Below are positions 23,199 through 31,383 of a stretch of DNA of 64,000 bases, one piece after another. The notes beneath the pieces were generated by a model. That model had not been told where the DNA came from. It ran no database searches and saw only the letters and a list, made by a program, of their open reading frames with translations. Each line of letters opens with the position of its first letter. Positions within the stretch are counted from its first letter, which is position 1. A program made the translations under genes and the position numbers. This DNA comes from Betaproteobacteria bacterium (GTDB taxonomy: Bacteria; Pseudomonadota; Gammaproteobacteria; Burkholderiales; SG8-39). The stretch spans positions 1-64,000 of the forward strand of contig VBBY01000032.1 in NCBI GenBank assembly GCA_005881595.1, written 5' to 3'.

Positions 23199-23889
23199 GT
23201 GCGACTCGTTACGTTTGAAATCGCCGGGCAGCCCCGTCCCGGCGTGCTTGCCGGCGACGGCATCATCGATCTGCAGCCTCTTGGCGCTGATCTTCGCGCC
23301 ATTCTGCAAGGCGGCAGCCTCGAGCGAATTCGATCGATGCTGAAATCCGCGCCGACCCCGATTCCGGCAAAGTCCGCGAGGCTGCTGGCGCCGATACAAA
23401 ACCCCGGCATGGTGCTCTCCTGCGGCATGAACTACTACGAGCACCTGAAGGAGATGAAAACGCCGGTGCCGCAGAAGCCCGCGGCGTTCACCAAGAGCGT
23501 GGCCGATCTTTTCCTCGACCGGGGTGATGGGTCCGATCCACGCGTGGGAGCACAATCTCCTGGGCAAGATGTTCCCGACGTTCTGCCCGATGGGCCCGGC
23601 GCTGGTGACGCGCGATGAAGTGCCCGATCCGAACCATCTGCGCCTGACGACGAGGCTGAACGGGAAAACCATGCAATCGGCGAATACCGACGACCTGGTC
23701 TTCAACGTCGCGCAGCTCATCGAGTACTACTCGCAGTTCTACCGCTTCCTGCCGGGCGACGTCATCACGACCGGCTCGCCGAGCGGCGTCGGCTACGGCC
23801 GCAGCCCGAAAGTCTTCATGCGCGCCGGCGACGTGATCGAGGTCGAGGTCGAGCACGTCGGGCTGCTGCGCAATCCGGTCGTCAGCTGA
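23199..23889 (+). pseudogene. Fumarylacetoacetate hydrolase (FAH) family, internally deleted and frameshifted
   Basis: N-part VRLVTFEIAGQPRPGVLAGDGI...CGMNYYEHLKEMKTPVPQKPAAFTKSVAD; C-part in another frame FSSTGVMGPIHAWEHNLLGKMFPTFCPMGPALVT...; metal-site WEGE-type segment absent. Confidence 0.75.
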
Positions 23890-25165
23890 CCGGCTCCTCT
23901 TGCGCCGCGCCGAGCGTGCGCCAGTCGGTGGTCTTCGGCACGATGCCCTCGAACGAGGCGAGCTTCACGTGGGGAATGCGCGGCTCGGCGGTGCCGATGG
24001 CCGGCGCGCCTTCCTGGAATTTCTTCGCGGCAGCCAGCATCATGCGGCGGAACTGCGCTACCGCGAGATCGCTCGCGCCGGGACTGTCCCGGCTGCGGTC
24101 GGTGATCGGCCCCATCGACTCCCACATCGCCATGTCCTGGGTCGGAATGCCCTGGATGCCGGTCCAGTCGCCGCGCGCCATCGCCTCGCGGTCCTGCAGG
24201 TAGCGGTTTTCCAGGTTTCTTTTCTTTCTATAGTTCTCATCGAGGTCGACGCCGACGCTCGCCGCGCAGAAGCGGCGCCACTCCTCCTGCGGGATCCCCT
24301 TCTTCGGGTCGGGATGCCAGGCGACCCAGTAGAACATCGTGTTGACGTCGTCGATGGGAATCAGCATCTGCGCCAGGTTGTAGCGGTCGTTGGGCGGGAT
24401 CAGCACGGTGAACGGCGCGATGAACAGCGTCGTGCGGATGTACTGGTCGGTCTCGGGATTGCGGATCGGCTTGCGGATCGCGGCGTAGCGAAAGCCGTAG
24501 CTCGTCGGCTCGAACTGCAGCCGCGGCGCCTTGTCCACCGAGGGGCGCAGCCATGCGCTGCCGGTGGCTTTCGCGCCATCGACCTCGGCCGAGGGCATGT
24601 TGGTCGAGTGCAGGCTCGAGCTGTGGGCCGAATCGATCGAGCCCTCCAGCACCTGCGCCCAGTTGCAGGCGGCGTGCATCTTGACGATGCTGATGCGCGT
24701 CTCGCGCGTCGGCGCCCAGGCCGGCGGCTCGAATTCCCGCATCTCGCCGCGCGGTCCCATCCAGACCCAGAGGAAGCCGCCGCCTTCGCGCACCGGGTAG
24801 GACTTGGTCTTCTTGCCGAGCCGGGCCGCCGCGCCCGGCGTCTCGGAGGGCATGTCGACGACGACGCCCTCGACGTCGAACTTCCAGCCGTGATACAGGC
24901 AGCGCAGGCCGCACTCCTCGTTGCGGCCGAAGGCGAGCGAGGCGCCGCGGTGCAGGCAGTGCTCGCCGAGCACTCCGAGGCGGCCCTGCGAATCCCTGAA
25001 GACCACCAGGTCTTCGCCGAGCAGGCGCGAGCGTACTGGCGTCCCGTCTCTGGCCGCGGCCTCCTCGGCCATGCACACCGGCAGCCAGTGGCGCCGCATG
25101 ATCTGCCCCATCGTGGCGCCGCCCTCGACGCGGCACAGCAGCTCATTTTGCTCGCGGGTCAGCAT
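23882..25165 (-). CDS. Rieske 2Fe-2S aromatic ring-hydroxylating dioxygenase, alpha subunit (phthalate 4,5-dioxygenase-like)
   Basis: MLTREQNELLCRVEGGATMGQIMRRHWLPVC...; Rieske CLHRGASLAFGRNEECGLRCLYHGWKFD. Confidence 0.9.
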   Translation of the reverse strand: MLTREQNELLCRVEGGATMGQIMRRHWLPVCMAEEAAARDGTPVRSRLLGEDLVVFRDSQGRLGVLGEHCLHRGASLAFGRNEECGLRCLYHGWKFDVEGVVVDMPSETPGAAARLGKKTKSYPVREGGGFLWVWMGPRGEMREFEPPAWAPTRETRISIVKMHAACNWAQVLEGSIDSAHSSSLHSTNMPSAEVDGAKATGSAWLRPSVDKAPRLQFEPTSYGFRYAAIRKPIRNPETDQYIRTTLFIAPFTVLIPPNDRYNLAQMLIPIDDVNTMFYWVAWHPDPKKGIPQEEWRRFCAASVGVDLDENYRKKRNLENRYLQDREAMARGDWTGIQGIPTQDMAMWESMGPITDRSRDSPGASDLAVAQFRRMMLAAAKKFQEGAPAIGTAEPRIPHVKLASFEGIVPKTTDWRTLGAAQEEPVS

Positions 25166-25200
25166 GAGATATCCTTAGGCGCCTAAGTATTCAGCATACC

Positions 25201-26358
25201 ATGAAAAAACTCCGCATCGGGGTAGCCGGGCTCGGGCGCGCGTTCACGCTGATGCTGCCCGCGCTGTCGCGCGACCCCCGCGTCGAGCTCGTCGCCGCCG
25301 CCGATCCGCGGCCGGAGGCGCGCTCGAAATTCGAAGCTGATTTTCAAGCAAAAAGCTTCGCCTCGGTCGATGAACTCTGTAAAGACGCCACCATCGACGT
25401 CGTGTACATCGCGACCCCGCACCAGTTCCACGCCGGGCAGGCCCGCCTTGCCGCCTCGCATGGCAAGCATCTGCTGGTCGAGAAGCCGATGGCGCTCACG
25501 CTGGAGGACTGCCGGTCGATGATCGACGCCGCCCGCGAGGCGAACGTGGCGCTGGTCATCGGCCACAGCCACAGCTTCGACCGGCCCATTCTTCAGGCCA
25601 GAAAGATCATCGAGCAGGGCCTGGTGGGCAAAGTGCGAATGATCACGGCGTTCAATTTCACGGACTTCCTGTACCGGCCGCGGCGGCCCGAGGAGCTCGC
25701 GACCGAGCACGGCGGTGGCGTGGTGTTCAACCAGGCCGCGCATCACGTCGACATGCTGCGGTTGCTGGGGGGCGGCGAAGTACGCAGCGTGCGCGCCGCC
25801 ACGGGCGCGTGGGATCGCTCGCGCCCCACCGAGGGCGCGTATTGCGCGTTTCTCGCCTTCAGGAACGGCGCCTTCGCGTCGATGGTCTACAGCGGGTATG
25901 CCCATTTCGACTCGGACGAGTTCAGCGGCTGGATCGGCGAGTCGGGGCACAGGAAGGACCCCGCGCAATACGGCCTCGCGAGACAGCTCCTGCGCAGCGC
26001 CCGGGACGAGCTGGCGCTGAAGTACGGCCGCGGCGAGTTCAAAACAAACGTAGACCAGGTGATGCATTCGCACTTCGGTACGCTGATCGTCTCGTGCGAC
26101 AGGGCCGACCTGCGCCCCCTGCCCTCGGGCGTGATGATCTACGGCGATGCCGAGCAGCGGCTCGATCCGCTGCCCCCGCCCGAGGTGCCGCGCGCCGAGG
26201 TGATCGACGAGCTGTACGGCGCCATCGTCGAAGGCCGCGCGCCGCTGCACAGCGGCCAATGGGCGCTGGCGACGATGGAGGTGTGTCTTGCGATCCTGCG
26301 CTCGGCGCGCGAGCAGAAGGAGGTCGCATTACAAAATCAGATCGCCTGGCCCACCTGA
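25201..26358 (+). CDS. Gfo/Idh/MocA family oxidoreductase (phthalate dihydrodiol dehydrogenase-like)
   Basis: MKKLRIGVAGLGRAFTLMLPALSRDPRVELVAAADPR...GKHLLVEKPMALTLEDCRSMIDAA. Confidence 0.88.
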   Translation: MKKLRIGVAGLGRAFTLMLPALSRDPRVELVAAADPRPEARSKFEADFQAKSFASVDELCKDATIDVVYIATPHQFHAGQARLAASHGKHLLVEKPMALTLEDCRSMIDAAREANVALVIGHSHSFDRPILQARKIIEQGLVGKVRMITAFNFTDFLYRPRRPEELATEHGGGVVFNQAAHHVDMLRLLGGGEVRSVRAATGAWDRSRPTEGAYCAFLAFRNGAFASMVYSGYAHFDSDEFSGWIGESGHRKDPAQYGLARQLLRSARDELALKYGRGEFKTNVDQVMHSHFGTLIVSCDRADLRPLPSGVMIYGDAEQRLDPLPPPEVPRAEVIDELYGAIVEGRAPLHSGQWALATMEVCLAILRSAREQKEVALQNQIAWPT

Positions 26359-26768
26359 CGAAGGAGGCGTGGCGCGGCTTCATGCGCGCGCTGCAAGGTC
26401 GGCTCGCCGGGCACGGCGTGCCGTTCGGCCATTGGACCTTCCTGCGCATCCTCTGGGAGCGCGACGGCCTGACGCAGCGCGAGCTGAGCGACGAGGCGGG
26501 CGTGATGGAGCCGACCACGTTCGCGGCGCTCAAGGCGATGGAGGAGCTCGGCTATATCGTGCGCAAGCAGACCGCCGCGAACCGGAAGAACGTGTATGTC
26601 TACCTCACCCGCAAGGGACGCGCGCTCGAGGCGAAGCTGGTGCCGCTGGCGGAGGAAGTGAACCGGATCGCAGTACGCGGCGCGAGCGCCGGGGACGTCG
26701 CGGCGACGCGCCGCACGCTGCTCGCGGTGATCGACAACCTCAGTCGATCTTCGCCCCGGAAACCCTGA
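26328..26768 (+). CDS. MarR family transcriptional regulator (start codon uncertain; possible ATT)
   Basis: GVPFGHWTFLRILWERDGLTQRELSDEAGVMEPTTFAALKAMEELGYIVRKQTAANRKNVYVYLTRKGRAL; AAGGAGG just upstream of ATT 26328; first nearby in-frame ATG is 26382. Confidence 0.8.
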   Translation: MTKSDRLAHLTKEAWRGFMRALQGRLAGHGVPFGHWTFLRILWERDGLTQRELSDEAGVMEPTTFAALKAMEELGYIVRKQTAANRKNVYVYLTRKGRALEAKLVPLAEEVNRIAVRGASAGDVAATRRTLLAVIDNLSRSSPRKP

Positions 26769-27696
26769 CCACCCTGCCGTAGCGCTCGTAGTCGCTGCGG
26801 ATCTGCGCGCCGTAGGCTTCTGGTGTATTCCCGACCGGGTCGATGCCGAGGCTCTGGAAGCGCTGCGCGACGTCCGGGTTTCTCACGGCCTTCGCCACTT
26901 CAGCGGCGAGGCGCGACACGATCGCGGGCGGCGTGCCGGCCGGCGCGAGCAGGCCGATCTCCGGCGCGAAGTCGAAGCCCGGCACGCCGAGCTCGGCGAT
27001 GGTCGGCACCTCGGGCGCCTGCGGCGAGCGCTGCGGAACGCTGATCGCGAGCAGCTTCACCTTGCCGGCCTTGACGTGCGCCTCGAGCGCCGGCAGCGCC
27101 GAGAACAGCATCGACACCTGGCCGCCGAGGAGCGCCGGCACCGCCTGCCCCATGCCCTTGAAGGGCACGTGCACGATGTCCAGGCCGAACGCGGCCTTCA
27201 TCGCCTCGGTGGTGAGATGGTGGATGCTGCCCAGGCCCGAGGAGCCGTAGTTCATGGAGCCCGGCTTGGCCTTCGCCAGCGCCACCAGCTCCCTGAAGTC
27301 GTTCGCCGGGATCGATGCCTGCAGGACCAGGAAGAGCGCCGTGCTGCCGATCAGGCTCACCGGCGCCAGGTCCTTCAGCGGGTCATAGGGCAGCGCCTTG
27401 AACAGGTGCGGGTTGATCGCCAGCTGGCCGACGTCGGCGATCAGCAGCGTGTAGCCGTCGGCCGTCGCTCTCGCGACGACCTCGGTGCCGGAGATGCCGC
27501 CGGCGCCGGGCCGGTTCTCGACCACGATCTGCTGGCCGAGCGCCTCGGACATCTTCGGGCCGATGATGCGCGTCATCGTGTCGGGCAGCCCGCCCGGCGC
27601 GTACGGCACGACCATCCTGATCGGCCTGGTGGGAAACTCCTGCGCCTGCGCCGTAACCGCCAGCAAGCCGACCAGAAGAAACGCGAGCCGCCGCAT
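26740..27696 (-). CDS. Tripartite tricarboxylate transporter (Bug) family substrate-binding protein
   Basis: Signal peptide, FPTRPIRMVVPYAPGGLPDTMTRIIGPKMSEALGQQIVVENRPGAGG. Confidence 0.93.
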   Translation of the reverse strand: MRRLAFLLVGLLAVTAQAQEFPTRPIRMVVPYAPGGLPDTMTRIIGPKMSEALGQQIVVENRPGAGGISGTEVVARATADGYTLLIADVGQLAINPHLFKALPYDPLKDLAPVSLIGSTALFLVLQASIPANDFRELVALAKAKPGSMNYGSSGLGSIHHLTTEAMKAAFGLDIVHVPFKGMGQAVPALLGGQVSMLFSALPALEAHVKAGKVKLLAISVPQRSPQAPEVPTIAELGVPGFDFAPEIGLLAPAGTPPAIVSRLAAEVAKAVRNPDVAQRFQSLGIDPVGNTPEAYGAQIRSDYERYGRVVRVSGAKID

Positions 27697-27738
27697 CGAT
27701 CGGTCCTCCGCCGAATTTCAGAAAGTATACTGCCCGGG

Positions 27739-28731
27739 ATGAATCGCCTGCGCCTCACGTTCGCCTGCTGGGACTACGACCGTACGCGCGCGCTCGCCGA
27801 CGGCCGCGTGCGCCCCGACGGCATCGAGCTCAACTACCTGACGCAGCCGGTGGAGGAAGCCTTCTTTCGCATGCTGCGCAACCGCGAGTTCGACTGCGCG
27901 GAGATGTCGCTATCCTCGTATGTGGCATCCTTGAACGCAAAAGAGGCCCCTTTCGTCGCCATCCCCGCGTTCCCCTCGCGCTTCTTCAGGCACTCCTGCA
28001 TCTTCGTGTCGGCGAAGAGCGGTATCCGCCGCGCCGAGGACCTGAGAGGCAAGCGCATCGGCGTGCCGGAGTACCAGATGACCGCGCCGGTGTGGATCCG
28101 CGGCATCCTGTCCGACGACTACGGCGTGCGGGTCACCGACGTCGAGCATCTCTCCGGCGGCGAGGAGGAGCCCGGGCGCGACGAGAAAATCAAGCTCGAT
28201 CTTCCCTCGACGATTCGTCTTCATCCCATCGGGCCGACCCAGACGCTGTCGCGAATGATCGCCGAGGGCGAGCTCGACGCGCTGGTGACCGCACGCGCGC
28301 CTTCTACGTTTTTCAAATATCCTGAAAAAGTGCGGCGGCTGTTCGACAATTATGTCGAGCTAGAGAAGGACTATTATCGGCGCACCAGGATCTTCCCGAT
28401 CATGCACACCGTCGTGATCCGGCGCGACGTGTACGCAGCCAATCCCTGGGTCGCGCAGTCGTTGTACAAGGCCCTGGTAGCATCCAAGGCAGTGGCCTTT
28501 GAACTTTACAACCAGACTGCTGCGATGCCGGCGATGCTGCCGTGGTGCGTCGCGCACGTCGAGGAGGCGCGGCGCGAGATGGGTGAGGACTGGTGGCCTT
28601 ACGGGCTGGAGGCCAACCGCCACGTGCTCGACACGTTCCTGCGCTATCACCACGAGCAGGGGCTGTCGAAGCGCCGCTTCGCGCCCGAGGAGATCTTCGC
28701 GCGCGAAACGCTGCAGGCCTACAAGGTCTAG
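27739..28731 (+). CDS. 4,5-dihydroxyphthalate decarboxylase-like protein
   Basis: MNRLRLTFACWDYDRTRALADGRVRPDGIELNYLTQPVEEAFFRMLRNREFDCAEMSLSSYV..., Pht5-like. Confidence 0.82.
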   Translation: MNRLRLTFACWDYDRTRALADGRVRPDGIELNYLTQPVEEAFFRMLRNREFDCAEMSLSSYVASLNAKEAPFVAIPAFPSRFFRHSCIFVSAKSGIRRAEDLRGKRIGVPEYQMTAPVWIRGILSDDYGVRVTDVEHLSGGEEEPGRDEKIKLDLPSTIRLHPIGPTQTLSRMIAEGELDALVTARAPSTFFKYPEKVRRLFDNYVELEKDYYRRTRIFPIMHTVVIRRDVYAANPWVAQSLYKALVASKAVAFELYNQTAAMPAMLPWCVAHVEEARREMGEDWWPYGLEANRHVLDTFLRYHHEQGLSKRRFAPEEIFARETLQAYKV

Positions 28732-29840
28732 GGCTCCAGCCTCACCAGCTTTCCATCAGTCTCATCGGTCAACAGGTAGAGGTAACCATCCGGGCCGCTT
28801 CTCACGTCGCGGATGCGTCCCAGCACGCCCTTCAGCAAACGCTCTTCCTTGATGATTTTTTCCCCGTCGAGCTTGAGCCGCACGAGCATCTCGTCGCGCA
28901 GCGCGCCGACAAAGAGATCGCCTTTCCAGCGTGGAAACCGCCCGCCGCTGTAGAACGCCATGCCGGAGGGCGCGATCGACGGCACCCAGTAGTAGAGCGG
29001 CTGCGCCATGCCTGCCTTGTGCGTGCCCTCGCCGATCTTCGTGCCGATGCCGTAATTGACGCCGTAGGTGATGACCGGCCAGCCGTAATTGACGCCGGGA
29101 CGGATCACGTTCACCTCGTCGCCGCCCTGTGGCCCGTGCTCGTGGGTCCAGAGCATTCCCGTCTGCGGATGCAGCGCCGCGCCCTGCATGTTGCGGTGCC
29201 CGAGGTCGAATTTCTCCGGCTTCCACCCCGGCTTGCCGGCGAACGGGTTGTCCTGCGGGACGCGGCCGTCGTCGTGCAGCCGGATCACCGAGCCGGCGTG
29301 GTCATCCGGTCGCTGCGCGCGCTCCATCTGCCCGCGCTCGCCGAGCGTGAGATACAGATAGCCGGCGCGGTCGAAGACGATGCGGCCGCCGAAGTGGATG
29401 CTGCTCGTGCCTTTCGGGCTCTGCCGGAACAGCACCTGCACTTCCTCCAGCTGCCTGCCATTCAGCTTTGCGCGCGCGAGCTCGGTTCCGACGCCGCCTT
29501 CTCCGCGGGCGGCGTACGCAAAATAAATCAATCGGTTCTCGCCGTACCGGGGGTGGAGAACCACATCGAAAAGCCCACCCTGCCCTCCGGCCGCGACTTG
29601 CGGCAGCCCGGCAATCGGCTGGGGATCTAGCTTTCCCTGCGCAATGACACGCAGCCGCCCGGGCCGCTCGGTGACCAGCATGCGGCCGTCGGGCAGGAAG
29701 GCGAGCGACCACGGATGCTCCAGGCCCTGTACGATGGTCGTCACGTGGAAGGCGTGTTCCTCGGACCGGAACGCGGGCGCGCTCCTCGCCTGCGGGATTG
29801 ACAGCACCGCCGACAGCAACAGGAAAAGAATCCGTTTCAT
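28728..29840 (-). CDS. PQQ-dependent sugar dehydrogenase (Asd/YliI-like)
   Basis: MKRILFLLLSAVLSIPQARS...GLEHPWSLAFLPDGRMLVTERPGRLRVI...WTHEHGPQGGDEVN. Confidence 0.92.
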   Translation of the reverse strand: MKRILFLLLSAVLSIPQARSAPAFRSEEHAFHVTTIVQGLEHPWSLAFLPDGRMLVTERPGRLRVIAQGKLDPQPIAGLPQVAAGGQGGLFDVVLHPRYGENRLIYFAYAARGEGGVGTELARAKLNGRQLEEVQVLFRQSPKGTSSIHFGGRIVFDRAGYLYLTLGERGQMERAQRPDDHAGSVIRLHDDGRVPQDNPFAGKPGWKPEKFDLGHRNMQGAALHPQTGMLWTHEHGPQGGDEVNVIRPGVNYGWPVITYGVNYGIGTKIGEGTHKAGMAQPLYYWVPSIAPSGMAFYSGGRFPRWKGDLFVGALRDEMLVRLKLDGEKIIKEERLLKGVLGRIRDVRSGPDGYLYLLTDETDGKLVRLEP

Positions 29841-29855
29841 CGCGAAAGGACCGAC

Positions 29856-30254
29856 ATGATCGAGTTTATCTCCCAGCGCTGGGCGCCGCGCCTGTTGAGC
29901 GTGCTGCGCATTGTCACCGCGTTTCTCTTCATGGCGCACGGCGCGCAGAAGCTGCTCGGCTTTCCCGCCCCGATGACCAGCCCGCCGGCGCTGTTCTCGC
30001 TCATCGGCCTGGCGGGAACGCTCGAGCTGGTCGGCGGCGCGCTGCTGCTCGTCGGGCTGTTCACGCGGCCGGTCGCTTTCATTCTTTGCGGCGAGATGGC
30101 ATTCGCCTATTTCATGGCGCACGCCGGACAGGGCTTCTGGCCCCTGCTCAACCGCGGCGAGCTGGCCGCGCTTTACTGCTTCGTGTTCCTCTATCTCGCC
30201 GCAGCGGGCGGCGGGCCCTGGAGCCTCGACCACGCCGGACGCTCGCGCGGTTGA
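29856..30254 (+). CDS. DoxX family protein
   Basis: RIVTAFLFMAHGAQKLLGFPAP...IGLAGTLELVGGALLLVGLFTRPVAFILCGEMAFAYFMAHAGQGFWPLLNRGELA. Confidence 0.92.
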   Translation: MIEFISQRWAPRLLSVLRIVTAFLFMAHGAQKLLGFPAPMTSPPALFSLIGLAGTLELVGGALLLVGLFTRPVAFILCGEMAFAYFMAHAGQGFWPLLNRGELAALYCFVFLYLAAAGGGPWSLDHAGRSRG

Positions 30255-30347
30255 AAACGAGGAATTGTTGGCAGTGCTGACGGAACTGGGCAAGCTTTGG
30301 TTAAATCTCCTGCGGCTCTCGAGCCCCGGGGGCTAGAATAGGTCCCC

Positions 30348-30866
30348 ATGAGACTGCTCGCTTTCGCCCTTTGCGTGGCTCTCGCCGCTTTTCCCGCGGC
30401 GGCGGCGGAGAGCGGCAAAAAAGCGTTTGGCGTCATCACTGTGACGGCGAACCTGCAGCCGAGCGCCGTTATCAAGTACGAGTTCAAGGCGCTGCAGCTC
30501 AGCGCGACCGCCGAAGATATCGCGCGCGGGCATATCGATCTGCCTGCGTCGCTGCTCCTGAGCGTGAATGCAGGCAAGCTCGCGCCACTCATCGTGGTGG
30601 ATTTCGTGCCGGTCGAGGGACACCTCAAGTACGTCGAAATCAGGAGCAAACAAACCAAGGTCGCAGCCGCCGAGCCGCTCGATCGCCTGCCGGCACCCGG
30701 CGCCGGCCTTCTCAGGGCGCAGTTGCTTGCCCTCGGGCCGAACAAGCCTATGGCCATGCCAGGCAGCGGCGCATCTGAAGCCGTGCTCAGCTATCGCATC
30801 CACTTCGCCGACCAGGCCAGGCCCGGAAATTATTCGGTGCCGCTCACCGTCAACATCACGCTCTAG
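30348..30866 (+). CDS. Secreted beta-rich hypothetical protein, possibly pilus-associated
   Basis: Signal peptide MRLLAFALCVALAAFPAAAA; C-term ARPGNYSVPLTVNITL resembles pilin/adhesin terminal strands; convergent with the pilus operon (1-nt gap). Confidence 0.65.
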   Translation: MRLLAFALCVALAAFPAAAAESGKKAFGVITVTANLQPSAVIKYEFKALQLSATAEDIARGHIDLPASLLLSVNAGKLAPLIVVDFVPVEGHLKYVEIRSKQTKVAAAEPLDRLPAPGAGLLRAQLLALGPNKPMAMPGSGASEAVLSYRIHFADQARPGNYSVPLTVNITL

Positions 30867-30867
30867 A

Positions 30868-31383
30868 TCAGCAGCCTTGGCTTGGCACCGGATTGCAGCT
30901 CCACGTCCCGCCCACGGCGAGCCCCGTCTGCGTGTACGTTCCTGCGGGCACGTCCTGGCTTCCCGGAATCGTTCCGTAGAACGAGCAAGAAGGGCTTTGC
31001 TGGTTGGTCGCGCCTGCCGACACGGTGAAGTTGCAGCTCACCTGGTTGGTGGTATTCCACTGGATGGTGCGGGCGGAATCCGTGTACAGATCGTAGGTCA
31101 CGTTGTTCGCGCCGGATGCCATGGCGCGGGCCGGAGACGTCGCGAGCGTAAGGTTGTACGTAACTAAGATCGCGCCATTCGACGTGCTGGTGCACTGCAC
31201 GTTAATGGTGCCGGTAGGAAGGGTATCCGCGGTCCCGGAAATCGGGTCGTAGGTGTTGAAGCCCAGCGTGGTGCTAACTACGGAGCAGGTGACCGATCCG
31301 TTGGCTGCGCCCGCCTGCTCCGGAAAGACCAGCAGAGTAGTCAGGGCGAGGCTCAATGCCGCAGCGGCGGCAGTCTTCTTCAT
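30868..31383 (-). CDS. Spore coat U (SCPU) domain fimbrial subunit
   Basis: MKKTAAAAALSLALTTLLVFPEQAGAANGSVTCSVVSTTLGFNTYDPISGTADTLPTGTINVQCTS...GTYTQTGL. Confidence 0.8.
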   Translation of the reverse strand: MKKTAAAAALSLALTTLLVFPEQAGAANGSVTCSVVSTTLGFNTYDPISGTADTLPTGTINVQCTSTSNGAILVTYNLTLATSPARAMASGANNVTYDLYTDSARTIQWNTTNQVSCNFTVSAGATNQQSPSCSFYGTIPGSQDVPAGTYTQTGLAVGGTWSCNPVPSQGC

